Below are positions 21,357-32,210 of a DNA stretch of 64,000 bases, one piece after another. The notes under the pieces were generated by a model. It did not search any database, was not told where the DNA came from, and was given only the letters and a program-made list of their open reading frames with translations. Each line of letters begins with the position of its first letter. The stretch's first letter is position 1. The position numbers and the translations under genes were made by a program. Source of the DNA: Phytophthora colocasiae (lineage: Eukaryota > Oomycota > Peronosporomycetes > Peronosporales > Peronosporaceae); contig JAGKQI010000097.1 of assembly GCA_018806915.1 (NCBI GenBank), forward strand, positions 434,001 through 498,000. Direction: 5' to 3'.

Positions 21357-21563
21357 GTGTTCACCTTCAGCGCTCTGTGCTTGACGGAAAGGAACTGCGC
21401 TCCACTAAAGCGGCGCAGAACTTGAGATGAGAAGAAGTGGGTGGTGTCTGGAATGTGTGTGTAAGCACACAACTGAAGGCGAAGACGATCTGGACAACCG
21501 ACCACATCAGATTCGGTTTAGGCTAGTGTAGATGATCACGAGCGTTCCCCGACCACGCCCTTA

Positions 21564-21959
21564 AGGCATTGGGAATTATTGCCCAATTTTTGTATTGACT
21601 TTAAGCAGCTTGAGTCAATAATAAATATTGATCCCAATATTGTACGTTATTTTTTCCCGATCCGAAAGTGGCCTTTTAATCTTTCGGCACGATTCCTTAT
21701 CAAGATACATTCTCCAACAATAGTAACACCACAATAGAAAATTATATGCCTGCGTAACCGGAATACCTTACACGTTCCGTCAATGAGATTTTGACGACAG
21801 CAAGTGTCAACACACGAGACAGGCGGGTTTCATCAACGATGATGTTGAGGAATACGTAGTACGAACTGGTTACAGCATATTCATAGTTTTTATTGGCTCA
21901 AATTCACACCCCTGGTATAAGCAAAACTAAATATTCCCTCGTTCTACCGCCGCCGCAAT
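21564..21959. other. AT-rich intergenic region
   Basis: No gene or repeat was recognised here between the Harbinger element and the recombinase fragment. Confidence 0.5.
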
Positions 21960-22587
21960 ATGGCCAACAAAGGCACTCATTCGCTTGGAGGTCAATTGCA
22001 GAGTCATCAGCAGTCTACGATAGCCTTCGCCAGGCAATCTAAGCATCGACCAAGTACGAAACGCTTTTACAGCCCCAACACGAAGAAAGCATACAAACGT
22101 TATATCAAGGGTCTCTCGCAATGGATTCGCGCAACGCAAGATGCCCCAGATGATTTTTTCGAGGAGGACGGTAGATCTGTCTATCTTTTTGCCATCCCAT
22201 TTCGAGCAGTTTCTGATGGATAAGATGAACGCTGGTACCATTAAGGTCTCAACACTTAGTGGGTATCGGAGCGCTGTCAAAGATGTATACAGACAGAAGC
22301 GAATAGATCTTCCGACTGAGTATAATATTGATCTCAAAACGACTTTCACAGGGTTAAAGAGAGTGGAGGCTGAAAATGATCAAGCGGGACGTGAACGTAG
22401 GCCAGGCAAGGAGCCATTGACGTTTTCAGTGTTCATGCAACTTGCAGAACGAACGCTTGCACTCCAGGACAATGGGTTTGCTCATCTCTTTCTTTTGTCC
22501 CAGTGGAACTTAATGTGTCGATCAGTTTCGGTGGTAACACTTCACATTTCACATCTACATTGCGCTGATGATAGTCTTTGCTACTAG
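21960..22587 (+). pseudogene. Crypton-like tyrosine recombinase fragment
   Basis: Two overlapping frames (21960-22223 and 22141-22587) together read as the N-terminal and central part of a tyrosine recombinase. They include PNTKKAYKRYIKGLSQWI, then HFEQFLMDKMNAGTIKVSTL with SGYRSAVKDVY, and LFLLSQWNLMCRSVSVVTL followed by ISHLHCADDSL. The arginine in NLMCRS corresponds to the first catalytic Arg. This layout is typical of Crypton transposons, which are known from oomycetes. The H-x-x-R and tyrosine blocks are missing, and the frame shifts near 22190. The downstream frame 22568-22963 is not recognisable as the expected C-terminus. Confidence 0.6.
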
Positions 22588-22963
22588 TAGCCGCAAGATG
22601 TTTTCAGAGTGGTCCGTGCTGGTTTGGCATGTAACGACTGCCATCGAGACCAGCACAGGCACCAATATGCAGCGCCCAAAGACCCCAGAGGAAGCTGATT
22701 CCCTATACAAACTCGGAATGTCGAACGTTCTACTGAAGCCATCCAGCCATCCGCACAAGCAGCGACCGGAGCGAGCTGTTACTACCTTGCGTCGAATCCG
22801 CCAAGCATTGCATGATGCTAACCCACAGGCTCGATTCATCACAGAAAGCGAGCCAAAAAGGGGTAAACAGTTAGTGTTCACACTCAACCAAAAGATCATG
22901 ACTTTCACTTTGCTGTTTGTACCGTTGATCCGAGGCGAGTGTCTCCAAAGTGCTTTCTTTTAG
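22568..22963 (+). other. Open frame of unknown nature after the recombinase fragment
   Basis: A 131-codon hydrophilic frame (KTPEEADSLYKLGMSNVLLKP, LRRIRQALHDANPQARF) overlaps the end of the Crypton-like frame. It shows no domain I know. It may be remnant element coding sequence or chance. Sequence from 22964 to 23281 shows nothing supported. Confidence 0.25.
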
Positions 22964-23281
22964 CCAATCAGCATCAGTTAATTCATTGTCTGACGAATTG
23001 GTTACGGGAGCTCTACACAAGTCAATGTCTATCTATTATACATCAATATAGATCAAGGCTTCCGTTTCTCCAGAACGTCTTCATGTCTTCTGGGAAACAG
23101 ATCTCGTTCAGCGTTTGAACTGCTTCTCATCAATATCATGCCCGCTTCCTGTGGTAAAGGGAAGATACGCGACATTACTTTTCTTTCTGGAACTAGACAC
23201 AAACTTTATACTGTGAATGTTCTCTCCGATGTCCGAGTGGTTCCGGAACTTCAGGGCTTCATCGTCTGAAAACCTTTAAGG

Positions 23282-23331
23282 TCATTGAGATGTACTGTAG
23301 CAGCATCTTCTCCTGTTAGCCACGCGCCGTG
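23282..23331 (-). pseudogene. 3' end of a small ORF split by gypsy-2
   Basis: Read on the minus strand after removal of the element and one CCGTG copy, the frame from 28692-28435 continues here as RVANRRRCCYSTSQ and ends at a stop at 23282-23284. The two parts together give about 103 codons. Confidence 0.35.
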
Positions 23332-23748
23332 TGTAGTGGGTCGTTGTGTGAAAGCCCAACCATGCCCACGCAATGCAGTCGGGTACGACAACAATGTTGA
23401 CCGGCATCATGTGGTTGCAGTCAGCCACATTGATGTGGCTCAGAGGACAATGGCGTTGAAGTTGAGCACCTACTGTTAAGTCATTGTGGTTTAACGCTCT
23501 ACCGGCTGTTCTCCTGAGTTGTTCGTCTACCCAAGATGGCACAGTTGAAGTTTTATCGTATAGAATATCATCACTAGGACGCTGGTGATGGTAGTGTAGC
23601 GTAGCAAGTCGGGATACATGTTTTAGTTTTCTCAGTTTCATTTTTGACAGCTCGTCGACAGCTCAATACACTCGGCGATAATACTTTACAGGAAGTGCCA
23701 GCTTCCTTCGAGTGTCTTTGGGTTTTCTTTCGAGCGCTACCTGCTACA
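23332..23748 (+). repeat. Gypsy-2 5' LTR
   Basis: This LTR begins TGTAGTGGG and ends CTGCTACA. It is nearly identical to 28019-28434. The bases just inside it do not show a standard TGG primer-binding start, so the primer is unassigned. Confidence 0.95.
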
Positions 23749-23776
23749 AAGAATTATTTAGCAGTTAAGGCCAAAG

Positions 23777-24756
23777 ATGACAAGAACAACACGCAACACC
23801 CCGACTCTTCCGGCACCAGCAACGGCAGGTTCTTCTGGAAGTTCGACTGTACCGATGGATTTGTTCATGCCACTCGCTGCTCCGCAGTTGAAGAGCACTT
23901 CGCATGCCGCCCTAGTGCGGTGGCGGAAACTTCGACGCGAGTACGAGGACGAGGTGGCGATGAGATGCAATAACGACACGGATAAAATGGCGGAGGTGCT
24001 TGTCAGTGTGAAGAAGTCGTTCGACAAGTACTTCTTGGAGTTTGGTGTGACTTTGACTGGAATGTCAACGTTGATACCGTCAGTGATGATTTCATCCTGA
24101 CAAAAATTGACGAAATCATTTCGTCAGTCAAGAACAACTCTGTTCCAGACGTCGCGACTGTGTTCAAGGAAAATGTAACTATCGACATGACCGAGAGCGA
24201 CGTAAAAGAGCGAATAATGCAATTTTTTGCTCGAAGCAGAGAATTCATAGAGGATCAAGGTTGGCAAGAGTTTTTCACCGGAAACGAAGGCTCCCGTCTG
24301 AAGTGCAAGTTATTGATGGAGTCACTCCAACCGCGCAGCTTGCGTGACGAGGTGACAACCACAGTCAAGTATCAGGCTAGAGCGGCCAAGGATTGTGAGA
24401 AGGAGCTGTTCAAGCTCATACTGGCGAAAGCATTTGAACAGGACCGTGACTTTCAGCGTCGTAAACGCTCACGGACGAAAGACCAGAGCGACCGCAAGAG
24501 GAAAGACAACACGAACGACAGTGAATCGCCCCAACCTCGGCTTAAACACCGGAAAGTGGAGAAGGTTAACGGCAAACAGCCCGCTAAGGCTGCTTCCTGG
24601 AAGCAGAATAATGGGAAGGCAGTAGATTCTAAGCCGCCAACCGGTGGGTGCCTCAAATGTAAAGGGGCCCACTGGCTCACTCAGTGTCCAAGTGCAACTG
24701 AAGACGAGAAGAAAGTTCTTTTGCGTGAGATGCATGAACGCCGTAACAGTAATTAA
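23777..24756 (+). pseudogene. Gypsy-2 gag
   Basis: The gag polyprotein frame starts MTRTTRNTPTLPAP at 23777 and shifts near 24058. It then continues (TVSDDFILTKIDEII, MFKENVTIDMTESDV) to 24756. The C-terminal part is Lys/Arg-rich and holds a single zinc knuckle, CLKCKGAHWLTQC, near residue 170 of the second frame. The product would package the RNA. One frameshift breaks it. Confidence 0.8.
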
Positions 24757-24789
24757 GGCTCGAAACGCCCCAAGACTGAGGCGTGAAGG

Positions 24790-27700
24790 TTGAAGCGCAT
24801 CAAGGACTGTCTCTTGGAACACGACAAGATTATTGTCCTCGAAGAGAGACTGTCCATGCCCTATTGCGCGGATACTGGGGCCGAAAAGAGCATCATCAGT
24901 GCTCGCAATTTGATGAAGCTTCAGAAGTTGGGTGGTCTTATGAAAACCACCACGCTGACTAAACCCACTATTTGCAAGACTGTGGGTGGGCACACGATTC
25001 AATCCAAGGAATCTGTGCAATTACAGATCATGATCCCTACTGCGGCTGGGCCTGTGAGACCCGTTAAACCGTATGAGGTTCTAGTATTTCAGGAGAATGA
25101 AGATGAGTTTATCGTGGGCGAGGATATACTCAACGATTTGGGTATCAGCATCGATAGGCAGCTGGAGCAGTTAGCTGAACAAACCTCAGCGAATGACGAC
25201 GATCCTATAACAGTTGAAAACGACTTCTGCAGTGGTTGCACACCTGACCGAGAGGTCCGTCAGGCTGTTGAAGGAATGATTGCTACAGCTCTTGAGAATG
25301 GTTTCCCGGTCGAAAAGGAAGACAAACTGCGCACAATTGTCTACATGCACGATATTTGGAGGCTTCGTCTTGAACCAGATCCACCGGCAAAGGTGCCACC
25401 ACTCGAAATACGACTGAAGAAGGGCTCTACCCCATTTCGATGCAAGCCGAGAGCGTATCCACCTCACATAAGAAAGTTTCTACGGGAGTTTAATGAGGAG
25501 CTAGTACGATTGGGGTGGGTGTACGAAAATTCCTCAAGTCGATGGGCCTGTCCATCGTTGCCTGTCAAGAAGCCTGGCAAGGACGAGTTACGACGGACAA
25601 GTGACTATCGACCGCTGAATGCCATGACGGAACCCATTGCAGGCGTGATGCCTATCTTACAGGTGATTACAGAGCACGTGAAAGACATGCTGTTCTTCGG
25701 TTTATTCGACTTCATAAAAGGATTTTGGCAGCTTCCATTGGCAAAGGCAAGTCAGGAATTGCTGAGTTACATGACAGATGCAAAAGTGTACACTCCAACT
25801 CGCGTCCCTCAAGGATGCAGTGACGCAGCGCTGCACTTTCAACGAACTATGGAGAGTTGTTTTGAGAAGCTGCTATACAAACATCTACTGATTTGGATCG
25901 ACGACTTACTGCTGTACGCGAAAGACGTTGACACATATCTGGAGAAATTGGAGGAACTGTTTACACTGATGAATGACTTCGGCCTCAAGTTGAGCGCCTC
26001 GAAGTCGTCTCTTTTCCAACGCTCGGTGAAATGGTGCGGTAAGATCATAGATGGCGAAGGAGTTCGTCATGACCCAGGACGAGTTACAGTACTGCGTTCA
26101 ATGCCGTTATACTACTGCCGGAGACCTACAGCAATTCCTCTGTGGGTGCAATTGGTTACGTGACAGTCTTATAGGCTATGCTGGAAACGTGAAAGTGCTG
26201 CAGAAGCGTCTTGATGTGACTCTGGGATCAGGTAAAAGGACGAAGCGTGCTGCAGCACGACTACCATTGGAGTTTACTGATAATGAACGCGATGCATTCG
26301 CTAGAGTAAAGGAGTGCTTGGCGAGTGCTGCTATGTTGGCGCACCCCAGCAACGACGGAGTGCTGTCGGTGTTCACAGATGCTTCTGACGAAGCGTGGAG
26401 TGTTATCGTGACGGACGTTGAACAATGGAGGAACGACAAAACGGTTGCAGCACAGAAGCATCGACTGTTGCATTGCCTTAGTGGGACGTTCTCAGGTTCA
26501 CAAGAAAACTGGTCCGTCATTGAGAAAGAGGCATTTGCCATTGTGGCAGCTTGTGATAAGCTACCACACCTTCTTCTCCGGCCAGCAGGTTTTCGTCTAT
26601 TCTGTGACCATCGCAATTTGATACACGTTTTCGCCCCCGATGAAACAGTGAAGAAGCACATACGAGGAAAGTTACTTCGCTGGGCTATGAAACTTGGAGA
26701 GTTCCGCTACGAGATTCATCACATCGCCGGCGAAGACAACGTCTGGGCTGACATGGTATCCCGATGGGCACGCCCAACAACGTCACTCAGCGTGCGTCGA
26801 GTGACGACTCGCAGACAGCAGCAACAAGAACGGTTACAGCTGCGACCTCTCGACGATGACAATTTTGTTTGGCCCACAATGGACAGCATATCGGCTGCCC
26901 AGCAGCAGTTTAGCAACCTGTCTGAACGGAGAACTTTGGATAAAGGTGACGACGGGGTGATACGAAAAGACAAGCGCTTGTGGATCCCTTCAGAGGCTGT
27001 AAACCTTCTCCGTCGCTTGTGTATCATTGCACATTGTGGCCCACAAGGTCGCCGAGGTCGAGATGCTATGTTGGCGCACCTTGGCCGCATCTTTCACATA
27101 CCTCACCTTCGAGAATGTGTGGACAAGTTCTTGGCGAGCTGCCTTCTGTGCTACCATGTAAAGGAAGGGAAGGTAGTGCCAAGGCCATGGAGCGAAACAT
27201 ATCGGTGAAACGAGCGAAATCAAGCGTTGCATTGGGACTTTTTGTACCTTGGCGAATCTTTCGGTCAATTGAAATACCTACTGGTGTTGAAGGACGATGC
27301 AAGTCATTACTCTGAACTCGTCAAATGCGAATCGCCTACAAGCACTGTTGCAGCAGACGCTATCATGGACTGGCACAGTCGCTTTGGAATTCCCAGAGAT
27401 TGGATTAGTGACCAAGGAACTCACTTCAAGAACGAAGTGATGGAGGAACTCTGTACTAGACTCAAGTGCAAGCAAATCTTCTCACCTACATACAGCCCAT
27501 GGATCAACGGGTCTGTTGAACGCGTGAATCGAGATATATTGCAAGTGTTACGGGTTTTAATCCTAGACTACAAGATCAACCACCGAGACTGGCCAAGGTT
27601 GATTCCAGTGGTACAGGCCAGCCTCAACCATACTGCCGTGCCGTCATTGGCTGGTAAAACGCCAGGCGAGTTGTTTACTGGTCTAGACCCCCCGTCACCA

Positions 27701-27868
27701 CTGCAAGCCGTATACCTCGGGCCTGAAGTCAACCCAAGTGTGCAACCAACGCGCACTTCAGCAGAGATTGAGGAGAGCTTGGCGCGACTACGTGCAAGTG
27801 TGAGAGACATGCACAGGGCAGTTGAAGACGTCCGGCTAAAACAAATATCTTGGGTGATGTGCTGTTAA
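24790..27868 (+). pseudogene. Gypsy-2 pol (protease, RT, RNase H, integrase)
   Basis: The frame 24790-26163 contains the aspartic protease (YCADTGAEKSI). It continues with the reverse transcriptase (SDYRPLNAMTEPI, FFGLFDFIKGFWQLPL, VPQGCSDAALHFQ), whose catalytic box reads WIDDLLLYA instead of the commoner Y-x-DD. After a shift near 26105, frame 26051-27208 carries RNase H (VFTDASDEAWSV, HIAGEDNVWADMVSRW) and the integrase finger (LRRLCIIAHCG, ASCLLCYHVKEG). An in-frame TGA at 27206-27208 precedes the integrase core 27227-27868 (HWDFLYLGE, ISDQGTHFKNE, WINGSVERVNRD: the D, D and E residues). No chromodomain is seen. Confidence 0.9.
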
Positions 27869-28018
27869 AGTTGAACCGATTATGTACCCGTGAGTGGTGC
27901 TGACGTGATGGTGACTCATGATACGTTGGCCATAACGTCATACAGTGATGATTCACCGTAATCAAATTGGTACAAGCAAATATTTGACCGTGTTGGCAGA
28001 TTGGGCTTGAAGGGGGAC

Positions 28019-28434
28019 TGTAGTGGGTCGTGGTGTGAAAGCCCAACCATGCCCACGCAATGCAGTCGGGTACGACAACAATGTTGACCGGCATCATGTG
28101 GTTGCAGTCAGCCACATTGATGTGGCTCAGAGGACAATGGCGTTGAAGTTGAGCACCTACTGTTAAGTCATTGTGGTTTAACGCTCTACCGGCTGTTCTC
28201 CTGAGTTGTTCGTCTACCCAAGCTGGCACAGTTGAAGTTTTATCGTATAGAATACCATCCCTAGGACGCTGGTGATGGTAGTGTAGCGTAGCAAGTCGGG
28301 ATACATGTTTAGTTTTCTCAGTTTCATTTTTGACAGCTCGTCGACAGCTCAATACACTCGGCGATAATACTTTACAGGAAGTGCCAGCTTCCTTCGAGTG
28401 TCTTTGGGTTTTCTTTCGAGCGCTACCTACTACA
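28019..28434 (+). repeat. Gypsy-2 3' LTR
   Basis: This 416-base repeat of 23332-23748 is followed by CCGTG. The LTR ends are TG and CA. Confidence 0.95.
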
Positions 28435-28692
28435 CCGTGACCGTCGTCTTTCTTTGCCAGAAAAAGCTGCAGACCCCCCGCCTCGAATTATTTTGAAGAA
28501 GTTCTTCTTCCGTTCGATGATCTCAATCTTCAATTTACCCAACCGACATCCTAAGCCTACTTCGCAGCAAACGGACCTCTTGTGTCTCCAACGATAAGAC
28601 AGTTGAAGACCGTCGTCATCTTCCAGGTAGATCCTGGAATGAGGAAGGATATCAAGTAGATGGATTTCACCAATTGCCATGACATTGAACAA
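28435..28692 (-). pseudogene. 5' part of an unknown small ORF split by gypsy-2
   Basis: The frame begins MFNVMAIGEIHLLDILPHSR and contains LEDDDGLQLSYRWRHKRSVC and a basic C-terminal part. It is interrupted exactly at the gypsy-2 target site and rejoins in frame with 23331-23282. I recognise no domain. It may be a real host gene or part of an older element, since it lies next to the Crypton-like fragment. Confidence 0.35.
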
Positions 28693-28775
28693 TTTCTTTT
28701 TCAGAGTTGAAGGATCGATTGAGAAAAAAGCAAAGATGATAGGCTACCAGTGACTGACAAGATCTCGCACGAGAA

Positions 28776-28980
28776 ATGTCTCTCAAAGATGTGCTTCGGG
28801 ACAATGGCGAGGACAAATTGCACAGCAAAATACTCCGGTTAATCAAGCACGCGGACGACTATCCCCCACTAATCTTCATATACAGATTCGTGTACGAGTT
28901 CGTCGAAGCAATTCACCGCGCCTACAATGAAGCTGTTGATGGTTGCCCTGTCCTAAACCTTCTACGTAGTAGAGCTTAAC
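28776..28980 (+). pseudogene. Unknown family copy 5 (5' fragment)
   Basis: The frame begins MSLKDVLRDNGEDKLHSKIL and continues with DDYPPLIF and FVYEFVEAIHRAY, matching the N-terminal blocks of copy 1. It diverges after residue 55 and stops at 28977-28979. The lysine-rich leader and the HPWTQH half are absent. A following frame (28981-29232, 83 codons) resembles nothing known. Confidence 0.5.
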
Positions 28981-29386
28981 ATGGAGAAGGATTTCCATCT
29001 AATATTTGCGTTGAGTTTAACAGCATACCAGCCCAAAACAAGCCTTCAGTGCTTTTCGAAATATTTGCTCAATACCGACAGCTCAGCTATAGCAATTCGG
29101 CGCTGTGTCGATCAAGAAATTGACATACGCTTGGTGTTTGGGCAGGATACTATTCTGTGCATCGCTCGTGTCGTCACTGCCAGTGCTCCGCGCAATATAA
29201 TTTTTTTCAATGGAAACCGGATTTTGCCATAAACAATTCCAATTTGACCATGTACCGGAGATCCGCCAGTATTTGTTTTACAAATATATCCACTGAGTCC
29301 TAGTTTCCTGAGCTGCACACTCAGATTACGTCTAGCTCACATCACACCTCTTCTTGTCGCCGTCTTCGACTGCATTTAGAGCTGTT

Positions 29387-30966
29387 TTACATGTCTGGAG
29401 ACATTGATTCGCGCAGCCGCCTCTTCTTCGGTGTTCGGGGTTGATGAAGAATACCTGCAACAGTTGCTTCATTCCAAAGCACCCGGTTCTTTTGCCAGAA
29501 CAAAAGCTGCTCTAATGTCTCTGGATGCATTGACTGACGTCGATCAGAGTACACCAGCCCTGCATGAGAAAACAAACGCTCAACGACGTTTGATGTGGGC
29601 GGTATCCAGTCCATGCTCATATACTGAGAGTCTGCCATTGTGACAGCAATGTCGGCTAGCGCAGCGTCAGCAAACGAAAGCACTTCTTCGTCGCTTGACT
29701 CGTCATCTAGAGCCCCCTCATCTCGCAGAAGCCGCTTCAGTGCTGTGCGCTCTGCCGGCTCCAGTTCTTTCTCGTTACCGCTCAAAACCTTGACTACACA
29801 ACTTTTAAAGCGTGGGAACGCTACGACTCGCGCGTCTGGCGTGAGATGACGCTGGCCAGAGTCGGGGAATGACTCAAGAAGTTTGTCAAACAGCACCCGG
29901 ACATGGTGAAGGGTAAGTCCATTCTCTTCTTGCAGCTTTTTGCTCACTGACTCAAACTTTTTAAGCTCTTCCAGCAGCGACCTGAGGCGGTTTTTGTCCG
30001 CCGCCGTTAGCAAGAGCGGCGCCAAATCAGGGTCCGTGTCGTCTAAGTACGGAGCGAGCTCCAAGTATCGTTTGATCATTGCAAAAGTACTTGACCAACG
30101 AGTCTCGTTTCGAAGCAGTGGCGTCAACAAATCGTCGTCACGCAGTACAGCCCGCTGTTTTCCCGTACGCAGACACTTCACAACAGCGGCAACCTTTTCC
30201 AGGAGGTCTGCGTACGGCTCCAGATGTCGTTCAGCTGCCAGTTGGAGACGATGACTGGCGCACCCTACAATAGGGATTTTGAGCTTCTTGCCGACCGATA
30301 CATTTACACTCGCATTGTCCCCCACAAAGAAACAAAGTTGGGAAAAGTCAATCTCGTAGTCGTCCAATATTTCATCGAACAAGTCGATAATAGCATTGGA
30401 CCCGATGTGCGGCTTGAACGAAAGTAGATACATCTCGCGCGAGGAACCGAGTGATGGATCATCTGGGGCCGTAACTGCGAAAGAGCCGAGAAATGGTATC
30501 CATTTTCAGACCAGCCGTCGAAGACAAGGCCCAGTCTTTGATCGACTAGCTTATCTTTCAGCCCCGCGCGAACCACATCGACAAGGAGCCGAATATACTC
30601 TTTCATTGCTTTGACGTTGGTCCTCGGTAAGTTTGTGTTTTTTCGAACCAGCTCGCTTTCGCAAAAACTTAATGGTCGATTCTCCATGACGGTTCACTCG
30701 ATCCAGTCGTGGATACCGTTTGCGTGTGGACTGATGTCCAAAACAGGCGAAGCCGTACCATACTGCAGAATATGTTTGTACGCCGTTTCGACGGTCACTT
30801 GAGAATGGGCACGACGTAGGTGGTCGACCAAGTTGGTGTACCCTTTGCCGTTGGCTTGGACACGGTGTTTGGCGCAGATTCGACAGCGCCATCGGTCGTC
30901 AGGTGCAGGCGAGAAGATGGTAGATGTCAGCTGCTTGTTCGTCGGATGTGCCGATGTCGCATTCAT
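29387..30966 (-). pseudogene. hAT-2 transposase
   Basis: This is a second, different hAT transposase on the minus strand. From the probable start MNATSAHPTNKQ at 30966 it shows a BED finger (CRICAKHRVQANGKGYTNL, DHLRRAH). There follow LGLVFDGWSENGYHF, FFVGDNASVNVSVGKKL, IPIVGCASHRLQLAAE, TRWSSTFAMIKRYLEL and the C-terminal dimerisation block (IPPTSNVVERLFSHAGLVYS). A stop replaces an expected Trp in IHDWIE-TVMENRPL near 30690, and a frameshift lies near 30460. The remainder, 348 codons, is open. Terminal inverted repeats were not found. Confidence 0.85.
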
Positions 30967-31594
30967 TGTGGTCGAGTGTAGATCCCGGTGGCAGCAAAAG
31001 CTTGCGCAGAGAGGACAAGAAGGGCGACAAATTGGGCTTGAAGCAGTCGATCGGGGTCTTCGGCTTGGGGGCACTTGGTGCCGAGCTCGCGAATTGAAGA
31101 ATGACTGCGTAGATAGTGAACGACAGCTCTTTCAGCGTGGGCTGCTCGTGGTTGAGGTCTGGAGCTCGTTGTGGACCTCGTGTGCTACGTCAACAGTGTC
31201 TTGGGTTCTTCTAGTGCCTTCACTGGACCGCTTCTTACGGCAAACTGCGGCTGATCCCATTTTCGAAATTAAGGGGGCCCATCACCTCGAGGGAATTGGC
31301 AAGCGCAATCACAATACATAAAAAATCAAATTATTTTTTTTCCGAGCACTGGTCACTGCCACTCCACCAGAAGTACAACCTTCTTGGACAGGATATTAAA
31401 CACTGAATATGCTGAATACGTGGGTGTACGAAGGCCAAAGAGCTATTCAAAGACAGGATGGAGTGACCGGGTCACCGAAGTGGGTCACTGCTGAAGTGCT
31501 TGGTGTCGTGCAAAGTACACGCACATATTAAATGAAAAATTCTTGTCCATGTTGATACTCACGACTAAAAACGAAGGCTTAGGACGGTCCGTCT
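30967..31594. other. Region between hAT-2 and family copy 3
   Basis: No gene can be supported. A minus-strand frame near 31130-31260 begins MGSAAVCRKKRSSEG but is short and unrecognised. Confidence 0.4.
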
Positions 31595-32195
31595 TCAATG
31601 GTTCCACACGCTGGTAGAAAGTGGTTCTCGACCAGGCACCAACGTGCCCTTGCGGTCTTTGAACATCAATAGGTCACCATGGGCAACACATTTTCAGCAC
31701 CCCCAACTCCGATGACATGTTGCGTCCACGGGTGTCTGTCGAATCTCTCAAGTCTTACAGCAGCAGTATTCAACTCTGGAAAATCGCATCGTAGGCAAGT
31801 CAAACCGTAAGGCACCGCCGCTCCGACTTGAGAGTAACTAAGAATTGCTCTCTTGAACGAGTCACGAGTAAGTGGCTCAGGAATCTGGAAGGGGGGAGTA
31901 GGTACGGCAGTCCCTCCATTAGCCGCTGCACAGTAGGAATCCCGGATGGCATCCACGAACTTATCCACAACTTCCAATGGAAGATCAGAGGGGGGTCTTC
32001 GGGGTGCTTTGTCAACTTGAAGATTTTGTCGTGCAAGTGGTCCTCTCCATTATCACGAAGCACATCTTTCAGAGCCACTTCGCCCGGTAGAGTAGGCTGC
32101 TTGGCTTTCCGTGTCTGGGATCTGGTCGAGGCCTTTTTCGGTGACCCGTGTTTCTTCTTCTGGCTGCTTGTCTTCTTCGCCGTCCGTTTTCCCAT
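31595..32195 (-). pseudogene. Unknown family copy 3
   Basis: This is the most complete copy of the family not split by an LTR element. It starts MGKRTAKKTSSQKKKHGSPK at 32195 and keeps all blocks (LKDVLRDNGED, FVDAIRDSY, PEPLTRDSFKRAIL, FDRHPWTQHVI, GGAENVLP). Compared with copy 1 it has lost one base near 31971 (TTAGTGG to TTGTGG) and one near 31672 (ATTGG to ATGG), so the frame ends early at 31666. The homologous stop would be 31595-31597. A TTAA element sits 11 bases upstream of its ATG. Confidence 0.6.
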
Positions 32196-32210
32196 TGTCG
32201 TGCTCCTTAA

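Larger units (their letters stand above)
19070..21560 (+). mobile_element. PIF/Harbinger DNA transposon (2.49 kb)
   Basis: Terminal inverted repeats of about 23 bases (left GGACGTGGTCGGGGAATGCT, right end complementary with two mismatches) are flanked by TTA (19067-19069 and 21561-21563). The element has the two-gene organisation of the superfamily: a DDE transposase on the plus strand and a Myb/SANT-like gene on the minus strand, converging near 20445. The transposase carries a stop and upstream damage. Confidence 0.88.
23332..28434 (+). mobile_element. Gypsy-2, Ty3/gypsy LTR retrotransposon
   Basis: This 5103-base element has LTRs of 417 and 416 bases and perfect CCGTG target duplications (23327-23331, 28435-28439). 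A purine tract (GAAGGGGGAC, ending at 28018) precedes the 3' LTR. Gag, protease, reverse transcriptase, RNase H and integrase follow in gypsy order. The two LTRs differ by five substitutions and one single-base gap by eye, indicating a fairly recent insertion. Frameshifts and one stop inactivate the genes. Confidence 0.95.
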
